From Pseudomonadota bacterium (GTDB lineage: Bacteria; Pseudomonadota; Alphaproteobacteria; Caulobacterales; Caulobacteraceae), in the NCBI GenBank assembly GCA_023445955.1, contig JAEXJH010000673.1, forward strand, positions 1 to 6,651: a stretch of DNA of 6,651 nt. Reading direction: 5' to 3'. A model generated the notes under the pieces. It was not told the DNA's origin and did not search any database. It was given only the letters and a program-made list of their open reading frames with translations. Each line of letters starts with the position of its first letter. Within the stretch, counting starts at the first letter, position 1. The position numbers were made by a program, and so were the translations under genes. This document shows positions 1-5,429 of the stretch, piece after piece.

Positions 1-1350
1 CATGCGGAGCGTGCGCTCCTCGCTCTGGCGGATGCGGTCGACCAGCTCCTGGCTGGAGCGTTCTTGACGCTGGTTCAGGCGGTCGGTGACGCGGGCCACC
101 TGCTCGCCGACATCGTCGATGGCGAGAGCGTTGCGGCGCTCGGCGCTGCCGATGCGCTCGGCCAGCTTCTCGGTGATGCGGGCGATCTCGCTGCCCAGCT
201 TTTCCAGGGCCTGGGCCTGGACGCTGTCATTGCGGTTCAGCTTGTGCTCGACGGTGGCGGCGATGCGCGCCACCTCCCCGCCGACCTGCTCGATGGCCGA
301 GGCGTTGCGCTGCTCGGCGGCCTGGACGCGGCGGTTGAAGGCGTCGGCGACGCCCACGACTTCGCGGCCCATGCGCTCGATGGCCTGGGCCGAGCGCTGC
401 TCGGCGGCCTGCACGTGCGCGGCCATCTCGCCCAGCTTGCGCTCCATGCGGTCGAAGCGGCCGTCGGCGGATTCCTTGAGCTTGGCGGCCATTTCCAGGC
501 GCGCGGCTTCCATCTTCTGGGTCAGGCTGACGGCCAGGCTATCCAGGCGCTCCTGCACGCCGGCGGCCGGATTGGCGCCTTCGACCACGCCCATGCGCTG
601 GTCCAGGGCCGAGAACGACGAGCTCATCTCGCGCAGGGCCTCGCTGGTGCGGGTCTCGGCGGCTTCCAGGCGTTCGGAGAGACGCGCCACGACGGCGTCG
701 ACCAGGGCGGTCGGGTCCTGCGGCGCGGGGGCGACCTGCTCGTTGACGCGGGCTTCCAGGGCGGCGATCGCCTCGCGGGTGCGAGCCTCGCCGTCATAGA
801 GGTGGCCGGCGACCTTGCCGAGCGCGCCTTCCAGGGCGCGCAGGGCTTCGGCCGAACGGGGACCGGCCGCTTCGCTCTCGATGCGACGGGTGCGTTCGGC
901 GGCGCGCGCCTGCTCGGTCTTCAGGTCGTTGACGGCGCCCTCGAAGCGGGCGGCCACGGCGATCTGCTCACGTTCGGACTGGCCTAGGCGCGAAAGCGCG
1001 TCGCGGACTGAATGGTCGATGCCGGAGATGGCGGCGGCGTTGCGGCCTTCGGCGGCTTCGATGCGTTGGGTCAGGCGGTCCAGGGCCACGGCCACGCGGC
1101 CGACCTCGTCCGCCGGGTGTTCGGCGATCTCGATACGCGGAGGCGCGTCGTCCTTGACGATCTCGAGATAGGCGCGGCTGGGCGCCTCGTCCTTGTCGGC
1201 GAACTGATCCGCCGCCTGACCATCGCCCTCGATGATCATGCGATTGAGCCATTCGCCGAGAGTCATGCCGGAGCGACGCGCGAGGTCTTTAGCGACCTCT
1301 CGTGCCTTGGGGTCGATCCCCTTAACGCTCCATGGCGACGCCGCAGTCAT
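1..1350 (-). CDS. podJ: Polar organelle development protein PodJ, N-terminal 450 residues (cut by window edge)
   Basis: The frame is open without a stop from an ATG at 1350 to the window edge, giving 450 codons. The protein begins MTAASPWSVKGIDPKAR, followed by a short segment around residues 17-43 (AKDLARRSGMTLGEWLN) typical of the start of Caulobacter PodJ. From about residue 85 on it is almost entirely Ala/Glu/Gln/Arg-rich coiled coil, broken by APAPQDP (207-213) and EGANPAAG (257-264), which suggests three coiled-coil blocks. Residues 317-432 form four 29-residue tandem repeats. In Caulobacter crescentus, PodJ is a roughly 970-residue scaffold at the new flagellated pole that recruits PleC and is needed for pili and holdfast. 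Its disordered segment, membrane helix and periplasmic SEL1 repeats would lie beyond the window. A GAGGAG Shine-Dalgarno lies 11 bases before the ATG. Recognition rests on the N-terminus and coiled-coil layout; another SEL1/coiled-coil protein is the main alternative. Confidence 0.85.
   Translation of the reverse strand, partial: MTAASPWSVKGIDPKAREVAKDLARRSGMTLGEWLNRMIIEGDGQAADQFADKDEAPSRAYLEIVKDDAPPRIEIAEHPADEVGRVAVALDRLTQRIEAAEGRNAAAISGIDHSVRDALSRLGQSEREQIAVAARFEGAVNDLKTEQARAAERTRRIESEAAGPRSAEALRALEGALGKVAGHLYDGEARTREAIAALEARVNEQVAPAPQDPTALVDAVVARLSERLEAAETRTSEALREMSSSFSALDQRMGVVEGANPAAGVQERLDSLAVSLTQKMEAARLEMAAKLKESADGRFDRMERKLGEMAAHVQAAEQRSAQAIERMGREVVGVADAFNRRVQAAEQRNASAIEQVGGEVARIAATVEHKLNRNDSVQAQALEKLGSEIARITEKLAERIGSAERRNALAIDDVGEQVARVTDRLNQRQERSSQELVDRIRQSEERTLRM
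55..402 (-). repeat. Four tandem 87-bp units encoding a 29-residue coiled-coil repeat in PodJ
   Basis: Residues 317-345, 346-374, 375-403 and 404-432 align without gaps. Each has a glycine at unit position 12 (G328, G357, G386, G415). Three of the four units begin E-[QR]-R-[NS]-A, followed by a shared A-[IL]-[ED] and a hydrophobic-G-x-[EQ]-[VI] core; unit 3 diverges at its start (DSVQA). A related isolated copy (AEGRNAAAI) starts near residue 100. Twenty-nine residues equal 11+11+7, that is two hendecads and one heptad, so the repeat fits a mixed-stagger coiled coil. The units are similar at DNA level but not identical. Confidence 0.75.
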
Positions 1351-1353
1351 TGC

Positions 1354-1471
1354 GAATCGATCTCCTCGCATCTGAGGAAAACGCTAGTCACCGATTCCTG
1401 GGGTGTAAACGCGACCAAAACGCCAGATGTTGTGGCCAGGCGATTCATTGTGGAGGAATCGGAACGGAGTC
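1354..1471. promoter_or_regulatory. Cluster of five GANTC (CcrM methylation) sites upstream of podJ
   Basis: GANTC occurs at 1354-1358, 1393-1397, 1442-1446, 1456-1460 and 1467-1471, five sites in 118 bases. By contrast I find only two (470-474 and 1260-1264) in the 1,350 bases of podJ. GANTC is methylated by CcrM in Caulobacter and related bacteria, and the cell-cycle regulator GcrA acts with sigma-70 at promoters carrying methylated GANTC. podJ is a reported GcrA-dependent gene in C. crescentus. The sites are seen directly; their role here is inferred from that knowledge. Confidence 0.7.
1362..1367 (-). promoter_or_regulatory. Shine-Dalgarno of podJ
   Basis: On the minus strand this reads GAGGAG and ends 11 bases before the ATG at 1350. 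It is the best ribosome-binding match near the start and supports that start codon. Confidence 0.5.
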
Positions 1472-1475
1472 CCAA
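1447..1475 (-). promoter_or_regulatory. Candidate sigma-70 promoter of podJ
   Basis: On the minus strand TTGGGA (1475-1470) and CACAAT (1452-1447) are separated by exactly 17 bases; each matches the -35 and -10 consensus at four of six positions. Transcription would start near 1440, giving a leader of about 90 bases. One GANTC overlaps the -35 element, one lies in the spacer and one directly follows the -10 element, the arrangement expected for a GcrA/CcrM-dependent promoter. The hexamers alone are weak, so this is a prediction. Confidence 0.4.
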
Positions 1476-1490
1476 GGTTCTGTAGCGTGG

Positions 1491-1524
1491 TTAAAACGCA
1501 AGAGGGTTAACGCGGGTTAACCAT
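1491..1524. promoter_or_regulatory. Three TTAA half-sites, possible CtrA-binding region
   Basis: TTAA occurs at 1491-1494, 1507-1510 and 1517-1520. The last two lie in a direct repeat, GGGTTAAC at 1504-1511 and 1514-1521, and the last continues as TTAACCAT, which resembles a strong CtrA half-site. The usual CtrA site is TTAA-N7-TTAA; here the gap is six bases, so the pitch is 10 rather than 11. The region lies between podJ and the small membrane-protein gene, about 40 bases before the latter's ATG, and could repress podJ, activate the small gene, or both. CtrA control of podJ is reported in C. crescentus; which sites are used here is inference. Confidence 0.45.
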
Positions 1525-1559
1525 TTGCCAGGCGGATTGTCGCAGGCTTAGAAGCGGCC

Positions 1560-1775
1560 ATGGACCTCCCATTAACTATTTCCGCCGCGGTTGTGTTCCT
1601 TGCACTTGCACTCATTTGCGGGTGGCGGGGCGCGCGCCCGATCAACGTCCTCAAGGGTCCGCGCATGATTCCGTGGCGCCCGCTGATGATGGTCTTCGTG
1701 GTCGGGCTGATGCTGATGCTGGTGCACCTGTTCAACCTGCTGGGGGTGCAGACGGGTAACCAGCAGCGCTACTAG
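1560..1775 (+). CDS. Small two-helix membrane protein, function unknown
   Basis: The product has 71 residues with two clear membrane segments, about residues 5-21 and 42-61. The loop between them (22-40) carries R23, R26, K32, R35 and R40, so by the positive-inside rule the loop should be cytoplasmic and both ends periplasmic. A motif-like core, GARPINVLKGPRMIPWR, followed by LVHLFNLLG in helix 2, looks like a conserved small-protein family I have seen as hypothetical proteins in alphaproteobacteria, but I cannot assign a role. The ATG has no strong Shine-Dalgarno; the upstream bases are only mildly purine-rich. It is divergent from podJ and shares its control region, with TTAA half-sites about 40 bases upstream, so cell-cycle control is possible. 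Its TAG overlaps the stop codon of the convergent gene by four bases (CTAG). Confidence 0.75.
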   Translation: MDLPLTISAAVVFLALALICGWRGARPINVLKGPRMIPWRPLMMVFVVGLMLMLVHLFNLLGVQTGNQQRY

Positions 1776-3430
1776 GTCGCAGGAGTCGCAGGGACCTTCT
1801 TGGGCCGTTTGGTCAGCCCCGACACCCCGCCCGAGGACAGCAGACCGATGTCGGCGAGCAGGAAAGGGATGGCCCACTTGTGGGGCGCGGCAATGTAACG
1901 CGGCTGCCAGACGGGGTCGTACTTGTCCTTGTAGCGGCGCACGCCCTGGAAATTGTAGATTTCCTCGCCCCGCTCGTAGAGCAGGCGGCCGACGCGCGAC
2001 ATGATCGGCGCCAGGGGGCGATCCTCCAGGCCCGCCAGCGGGGCCATGCCGAACTCGAACGCCTGGTAGCCCTCGTCCTTGCCCCACTGCAGCAGCTCGA
2101 CGAACAGGTAGTCCATGACGTTCTTGGGCGCCTCGTCGGAGTAGCGCATCAGGTCCATCGAGAACGAGGTCTTGCACGCCGTCAGCCACAGGGTGGCGAA
2201 GGCGACGATCTTGCCTTCCTCGCCGCGCACCACCGCCACCGGGAACTCGGCCACGTAGCGCGGGTCGAAGCCGCCCATCGAGAAGCTCTTCTCGCCGCCG
2301 GCGTGGTGGCTGAGCCAGGCGTCGGAGATGCTCTTCAGCTCATCCATGATCGCCGCGACGGCGCCGACCGGCAGGACCTCGAAGGCGGCCCCGCCCTCCC
2401 CGGCCTTGCGCCAGTTGCGACGCAGGACCTCGCGGCGGCGGCCGGCCAGGCTGAAGGCCTCCAGCGGCACCGCGGCGCTCTCGCCGGTCTTCTGGATGGC
2501 CAGGCCCAGGTCGACGGAGTCGGGCAGATCGTCGGGGCCCAGGCCATAGAAGCCCGCCCGAGCGGCGTGGGCGTCGGCCAGCTCGCGGAAGCGCCAGAAC
2601 AGCTCCATGCGCTCCTCGTCCTTGCCGATCGGCGCGCCCAGGGCGATCCACGACCGGCCCCGCACGCCGAACATCAGGAAGCTCTCGCCCGAGGCCGAGA
2701 ACAGGAAGCGCTTGTCGCCCAGCAGGGCCAGGTTGGCGCTGGGCTCGGCGTCCTGGGCCTTGGCCAGGATGGCGCGCACGCGGTCGAACTCCGGATCAGT
2801 GTCGTCGACCACGGCCGGCGTGGCGGCGGTGGCGATCAGGCGCCAGACGCCGACGGCCAGCAGCACGATGGCGGCGGCCACCGACGAGCGGATGGCCCGC
2901 AGCTCGTCGTCCTGCATCACCCGGATGAAGGACTTGTCGACATATTCGGTGTGGTTGAACGACCACCAGCCCAGCAGCGCCGCGCCGCCGACGACCGCCC
3001 CGGCCGACAGCAGCCAGCCCGGCGTGACCTCCATCTTGGTCAGGGCGGCCTTGCGCGGGAAGGCGTCGTGGAACGGGACGATGGAGAGGAAGCAGACCGA
3101 CAGCATCGCCGTCTCTTCCCAGTTCAGGCCCTTGAAGATGGCCAGCACGGCGGAAGCGGCCAGCACGATCAGCGCCGCCCACCAGGCCGCGCCCAGGCGC
3201 GCGCGCAGGCCGAACGCCAGCAGCAGCAGCACAAGGCCCAGGATCGACGAGAAGAAGTGGCTGATCTCGATCAGCAGGTCCGGCGCGAAGGCCAAGAGCA
3301 GCAGGAAGCGCGTCGGCTCAGACGGCGTGGCCCCCGACGCCAGCAGCATGACGCCGGCCGACGCCGTCAGGATCGCCGCCAAGGTCGGGGCGATCGCCAG
3401 GGCCGCGGGCCTGAAAACTGTCGAGGACAT
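1772..3430 (-). CDS. MprF/LpiA-type aminoacyl-phosphatidylglycerol synthase (DUF2156), short form without the flippase half
   Basis: The 552-residue product has about six membrane segments (roughly 8-31, 48-75, 81-99, 105-121, 138-157, 184-200) followed by a cytoplasmic DUF2156 domain from about 215 to 525. Family hallmarks are visible: a MFGVRGRSWIALGAPIG strand (253-269), DLMRY (426-430), FGMAPLAGLE (460-469), YNFQGVRRYKDKYDPVW (492-508). Such enzymes move an amino acid, usually lysine, from aminoacyl-tRNA to phosphatidylglycerol in the inner membrane, lowering surface charge and raising resistance to cationic peptides and acid. Full-length MprF has about 14 helices and 840 or more residues; here the N-terminal flippase helices are absent and only the synthase-proximal helices remain. 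The amino acid used cannot be told. I chose the ATG at 3430 because helix 1 follows at once; an in-frame ATG at 3478 would add 16 residues. The frame also runs on antisense to the dehydrogenase at 3605, which is chance. Confidence 0.85.
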   Translation of the reverse strand: MSSTVFRPAALAIAPTLAAILTASAGVMLLASGATPSEPTRFLLLLAFAPDLLIEISHFFSSILGLVLLLLAFGLRARLGAAWWAALIVLAASAVLAIFKGLNWEETAMLSVCFLSIVPFHDAFPRKAALTKMEVTPGWLLSAGAVVGGAALLGWWSFNHTEYVDKSFIRVMQDDELRAIRSSVAAAIVLLAVGVWRLIATAATPAVVDDTDPEFDRVRAILAKAQDAEPSANLALLGDKRFLFSASGESFLMFGVRGRSWIALGAPIGKDEERMELFWRFRELADAHAARAGFYGLGPDDLPDSVDLGLAIQKTGESAAVPLEAFSLAGRRREVLRRNWRKAGEGGAAFEVLPVGAVAAIMDELKSISDAWLSHHAGGEKSFSMGGFDPRYVAEFPVAVVRGEEGKIVAFATLWLTACKTSFSMDLMRYSDEAPKNVMDYLFVELLQWGKDEGYQAFEFGMAPLAGLEDRPLAPIMSRVGRLLYERGEEIYNFQGVRRYKDKYDPVWQPRYIAAPHKWAIPFLLADIGLLSSGGVSGLTKRPKKVPATPAT

Positions 3431-3544
3431 CCAGATCCCGAAGTGACGAATCCCCTGCGGGATCCAACAGCGAGCCATCCTATAGCGCGCGAACCGTGAC
3501 AAGGTCGCGGGGCAAGATGCGAACGCCCGTTTGAATCGACTTGC

Positions 3545-3562
3545 CGCCGCCGCTCGGCGGCG
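3545..3562. repeat. Perfect 8-bp GC inverted repeat upstream of the dehydrogenase operon
   Basis: CGCCGCCG... arms at 3545-3552 and 3555-3562 pair perfectly around a 2-base centre (CT). It lies 43 bases before the ATG at 3605 and could be a repressor operator or a leader hairpin, but such palindromes arise easily in GC-rich DNA. Confidence 0.3.
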
Positions 3563-3590
3563 TAGTGTGTCGGCCAATAACCGTCCGCTT

Positions 3591-3596
3591 AGGGAG
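3591..3596 (+). promoter_or_regulatory. Shine-Dalgarno of the first acyl-CoA dehydrogenase gene
   Basis: AGGGAG lies 8 bases before the ATG at 3605. The same hexamer with the same spacing precedes the third gene of the operon. Confidence 0.65.
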
Positions 3597-3604
3597 ATGA
3601 GACG

Positions 3605-4813
3605 ATGGCCGATTTCGGGGGAACCGAGCTCGACGCTTTCCGCGCCGAGACCCGCGCCTGGCTCGAGGCCAATTATCCAGCATCTCTCAAGGCGCCGATG
3701 AGCGACGAGGCCGACGCCCCGTGGGGCGGCCGCAAGATGGTCTGGAAGAACCCCGACGCCAAGCTCTGGCTCGACCGCATGGCCGAGAAGGGCTGGACCG
3801 CCCCGATGTGGCCCAAGCAATACGGCGGCGGCGGCCTCTCCAAGGCCGAGAACAAGGTGTTGGAGCAGGAGCTGCGCCGCATCAAGGCCCGCCCCGCCCT
3901 GATGAGCTTCGGCATCTGGATGCTCGGCCCGGTGCTGCTGGAATACGCCACCGAAGAGCAGAAGCAGCGCTTCCTGCCGCAGATCGTGCGCGGCGAGATC
4001 CGCTGGTGCCAGGGCTATAGCGAGCCGGGCGCCGGCTCCGACCTGGCCGCCCTGCAGACCAAGTGCGAGGACAAGGGCGACCACTGGCTGATCAACGGCC
4101 AGAAGGTCTGGACCAGCTACGCCGACCAGGCCGACTGGATCTTCTGCCTGGTGCGCACCGATACCTCGAAGAAGCACGAGGGCATCTCGTTCGTGCTGTT
4201 CGACATGACCTCGCCCGGCGTCGAGGCCCGCCCGATCAAGCTGATCAGCGGCTCCTCGCCCTTCTGCGAGACCTTCTTCGACAATGTGAAGGTCCCCAAG
4301 GAGCAATTGGTCGGCAAGGTCAATGGCGGCTGGGACATCGCCAAGCGCCTCCTCCAGTACGAGCGCCAGAACATCAGCGCCTCGGGCTTTGGCGGCGGCG
4401 GCGGTCTCAATCCCGTCGAGGCGGCCAAGAAGGAGATCGGCGTCGACGGCGAAGGCCGGATCGCCGACGGCGACTTCCGCGCCCGCCTGGCGGCCCACTC
4501 GATGGACGCCCACGCCTTCATGCTGACCGTGCGCCGCGCCGAGGCCGAGTCCAAGCAGGGCTCGGGTCCCAGCGCCGCCGTCTCGATCATCAAGTACGCC
4601 GCCGCCAAGATGAACCAGGAGCGCACCGAGCTGCTGGTCGAAGCGCTGGGCTTGCAAGGTCTGGGCTGGGAAGGCGAAGGCTTCAGCGCCGAAGAGCTGG
4701 CCGCCCCGCGCGCCATGCTCCGCGCCAAGGGCAACTCGATCGAGGGCGGCACCAGCGAGGTGAACCTCAACGTCGTCGCCAAGCGCGTTCTCGGTCTCCT
4801 GGACCATCAATAG
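3605..4813 (+). CDS. Acyl-CoA dehydrogenase family protein, probable large/catalytic subunit of a heteromeric enzyme
   Basis: The 402-residue product has the family layout: an N-terminal helical domain (1-130), a beta domain with the signature YSEPGAGSDLAAL (138-150) and LINGQKVWTSYADQADW (162-178), and a C-terminal helical domain. It should oxidise an acyl-CoA to the 2,3-enoyl-CoA with FAD. The likely catalytic base is E253 in QYERQNI, the place used by isovaleryl-CoA and long-chain acyl-CoA dehydrogenases; at the medium-chain position the sequence is IEGGTSE (379-385), with Gly where that Glu would sit. The RxQFG flavin-binding motif normally found after the first C-terminal helix is absent: residues 260-295 instead hold a Gly-rich stretch and an unusual insert (VDGEGRIADGDFRA). 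The missing motif is present in the third gene, which suggests a shared flavin site. It is the first gene of a three-gene operon with a good Shine-Dalgarno. The substrate is unknown. Confidence 0.9.
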   Translation: MADFGGTELDAFRAETRAWLEANYPASLKAPMSDEADAPWGGRKMVWKNPDAKLWLDRMAEKGWTAPMWPKQYGGGGLSKAENKVLEQELRRIKARPALMSFGIWMLGPVLLEYATEEQKQRFLPQIVRGEIRWCQGYSEPGAGSDLAALQTKCEDKGDHWLINGQKVWTSYADQADWIFCLVRTDTSKKHEGISFVLFDMTSPGVEARPIKLISGSSPFCETFFDNVKVPKEQLVGKVNGGWDIAKRLLQYERQNISASGFGGGGGLNPVEAAKKEIGVDGEGRIADGDFRARLAAHSMDAHAFMLTVRRAEAESKQGSGPSAAVSIIKYAAAKMNQERTELLVEALGLQGLGWEGEGFSAEELAAPRAMLRAKGNSIEGGTSEVNLNVVAKRVLGLLDHQ

Positions 4814-4817
4814 TCCG

Positions 4818-5429
4818 ATGATCGAGTTCTGGTACGAGTTCGCCTCGACCTACTCCTATCCGGCGGCCATGCGCATCGAGCGTCTGGCCGCCGACAAGGG
4901 GGTGGCCGTGGCTTGGCGGCCCTTCATCGTGGGTCCGCTGTTCCATGAGCAGCAAGGGCTGAACGACAGTCCTTTCAACGCCGTACCCGTAAAGGGTCAG
5001 TACATGTGGCGCGACCTGGAGCGGGTCTGCGATCAGCAGGGCCTGCCCCTCACGCACCCCAGCCAGTTCCCGCGCAACAGCCTGCTGGCCGCCCGCGTGG
5101 CGCTGGTCGGGCTGGAGGACGGCTGGACGCCGCAGTTCAGTCGCGCCGTCTACCAGGCCAACTTCGTGGACGACCAGGACATCGGAAGTCCCGAGGTCCT
5201 GGCCCCGCTGATCGCCGAGGTCGGCGCGGGTCCCGAGCACGTCCTGGCCGCCGCCCAGTCCGATCCGATCAAGGCCCTGCTGAAGGATCACGTCCGCATG
5301 GCCAAGGAGCGCGGCCTGTTCGGCGCGCCCAGTTTCCTCACCGCCGACGGCGAGCTCTTCTGGGGCAACGACCGTCTGGAACAGGCCCTCGACTGGGCCG
5401 TCCGTCATCAATCCAGGGAGCACGCCTGA
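4818..5429 (+). CDS. 2-hydroxychromene-2-carboxylate isomerase-like protein (DsbA/kappa-class GST fold)
   Basis: The 203-residue product matches the whole length of the NahD-like isomerases. The N-terminal strand and loop FWYEFASTYSYPA (4-16) corresponds to the family's FDFxSPYSYxA motif, with S10 at the place of the glutathione-activating serine; T11 replaces the usual Pro. The middle is helical, and GLFGAPSFL (166-174) with the expected cis-proline P171, then FWGNDRLEQAL (181-191), is the classic C-terminal part. Characterised members isomerise 2-hydroxychromene-2-carboxylate in naphthalene degradation using glutathione; many homologues in other operons have unknown substrates. There is no CxxC, so it is not a disulfide oxidoreductase. 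It starts 4 bases after the first dehydrogenase with no clear Shine-Dalgarno, suggesting translational coupling, and its TGA shares a base with the next ATG (TGATG). Placement between two dehydrogenases points to catabolism of a ring-derived or branched CoA ester, but this is inference. Confidence 0.85.
   Translation: MIEFWYEFASTYSYPAAMRIERLAADKGVAVAWRPFIVGPLFHEQQGLNDSPFNAVPVKGQYMWRDLERVCDQQGLPLTHPSQFPRNSLLAARVALVGLEDGWTPQFSRAVYQANFVDDQDIGSPEVLAPLIAEVGAGPEHVLAAAQSDPIKALLKDHVRMAKERGLFGAPSFLTADGELFWGNDRLEQALDWAVRHQSREHA
5415..5420 (+). promoter_or_regulatory. Shine-Dalgarno of the second acyl-CoA dehydrogenase gene
   Basis: AGGGAG, inside the end of the isomerase-like gene, lies 8 bases before the ATG at 5429. 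It decides this start over any upstream ATG in the same frame, such as that at 5006, which would read antisense-quality Arg/Gly-rich sequence through the isomerase gene. Confidence 0.7.

Larger units (their letters stand above)
3431..3604. promoter_or_regulatory. Divergent control region between the MprF-like gene and the acyl-CoA dehydrogenase operon
   Basis: These 174 bases separate two divergent genes and must hold both promoters. Two GANTC sites are present (3448-3452, 3533-3537). On the minus strand GCTATAGG (3486-3479) resembles the Caulobacter -10 pattern GCTANAWC, with TTGTCA 14 bases upstream of it, a spacing shorter than usual; if real it would place the start of transcription between the two candidate ATGs and favour the ATG at 3430. 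No convincing plus-strand promoter could be picked by eye. Confidence 0.3.

Noticed and set aside
64..987. Plus-strand 307-codon open frame opposite podJ
   Set aside because: It is exactly antisense to the coiled-coil frame of PodJ, is rich in Gly/Ala/Leu/Asp with no recognisable domain, and arises from GC-biased codons.
1012..1485. Plus-strand 157-codon frame crossing the podJ start and promoter
   Set aside because: It is antisense to podJ, lacks a ribosome-binding site and covers the control region with its GANTC sites.
1351..1559. DnaA boxes in the podJ promoter
   Set aside because: DnaA control of podJ is reported in C. crescentus, but I could not find a box close enough to TTATCCACA to list.
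1880..3499. Plus-strand 539-codon open frame
   Set aside because: It is antisense to the MprF-like gene and composed of low-complexity Arg/Gln/Gly/His/Ala sequence without homology I recognise.
3479..4810. Upstream continuation of the MprF-like frame, giving a single 1012-codon open frame
   Set aside because: The extra N-terminal part is antisense to the acyl-CoA dehydrogenase gene and has no domain; the real protein begins at 3430 (or 3478), where membrane helices start.
5006..5428. Upstream extension of the second acyl-CoA dehydrogenase to an ATG at 5006
   Set aside because: The extension is Arg/Gly/Pro-rich out-of-frame shadow of the isomerase gene; the ATG at 5429 has AGGGAG at 8 bases and starts the dehydrogenase fold.
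4818..5429. DsbA-type disulfide oxidoreductase
   Set aside because: The thioredoxin-like fold is present, but there is no CxxC near the N-terminus and no signal peptide.
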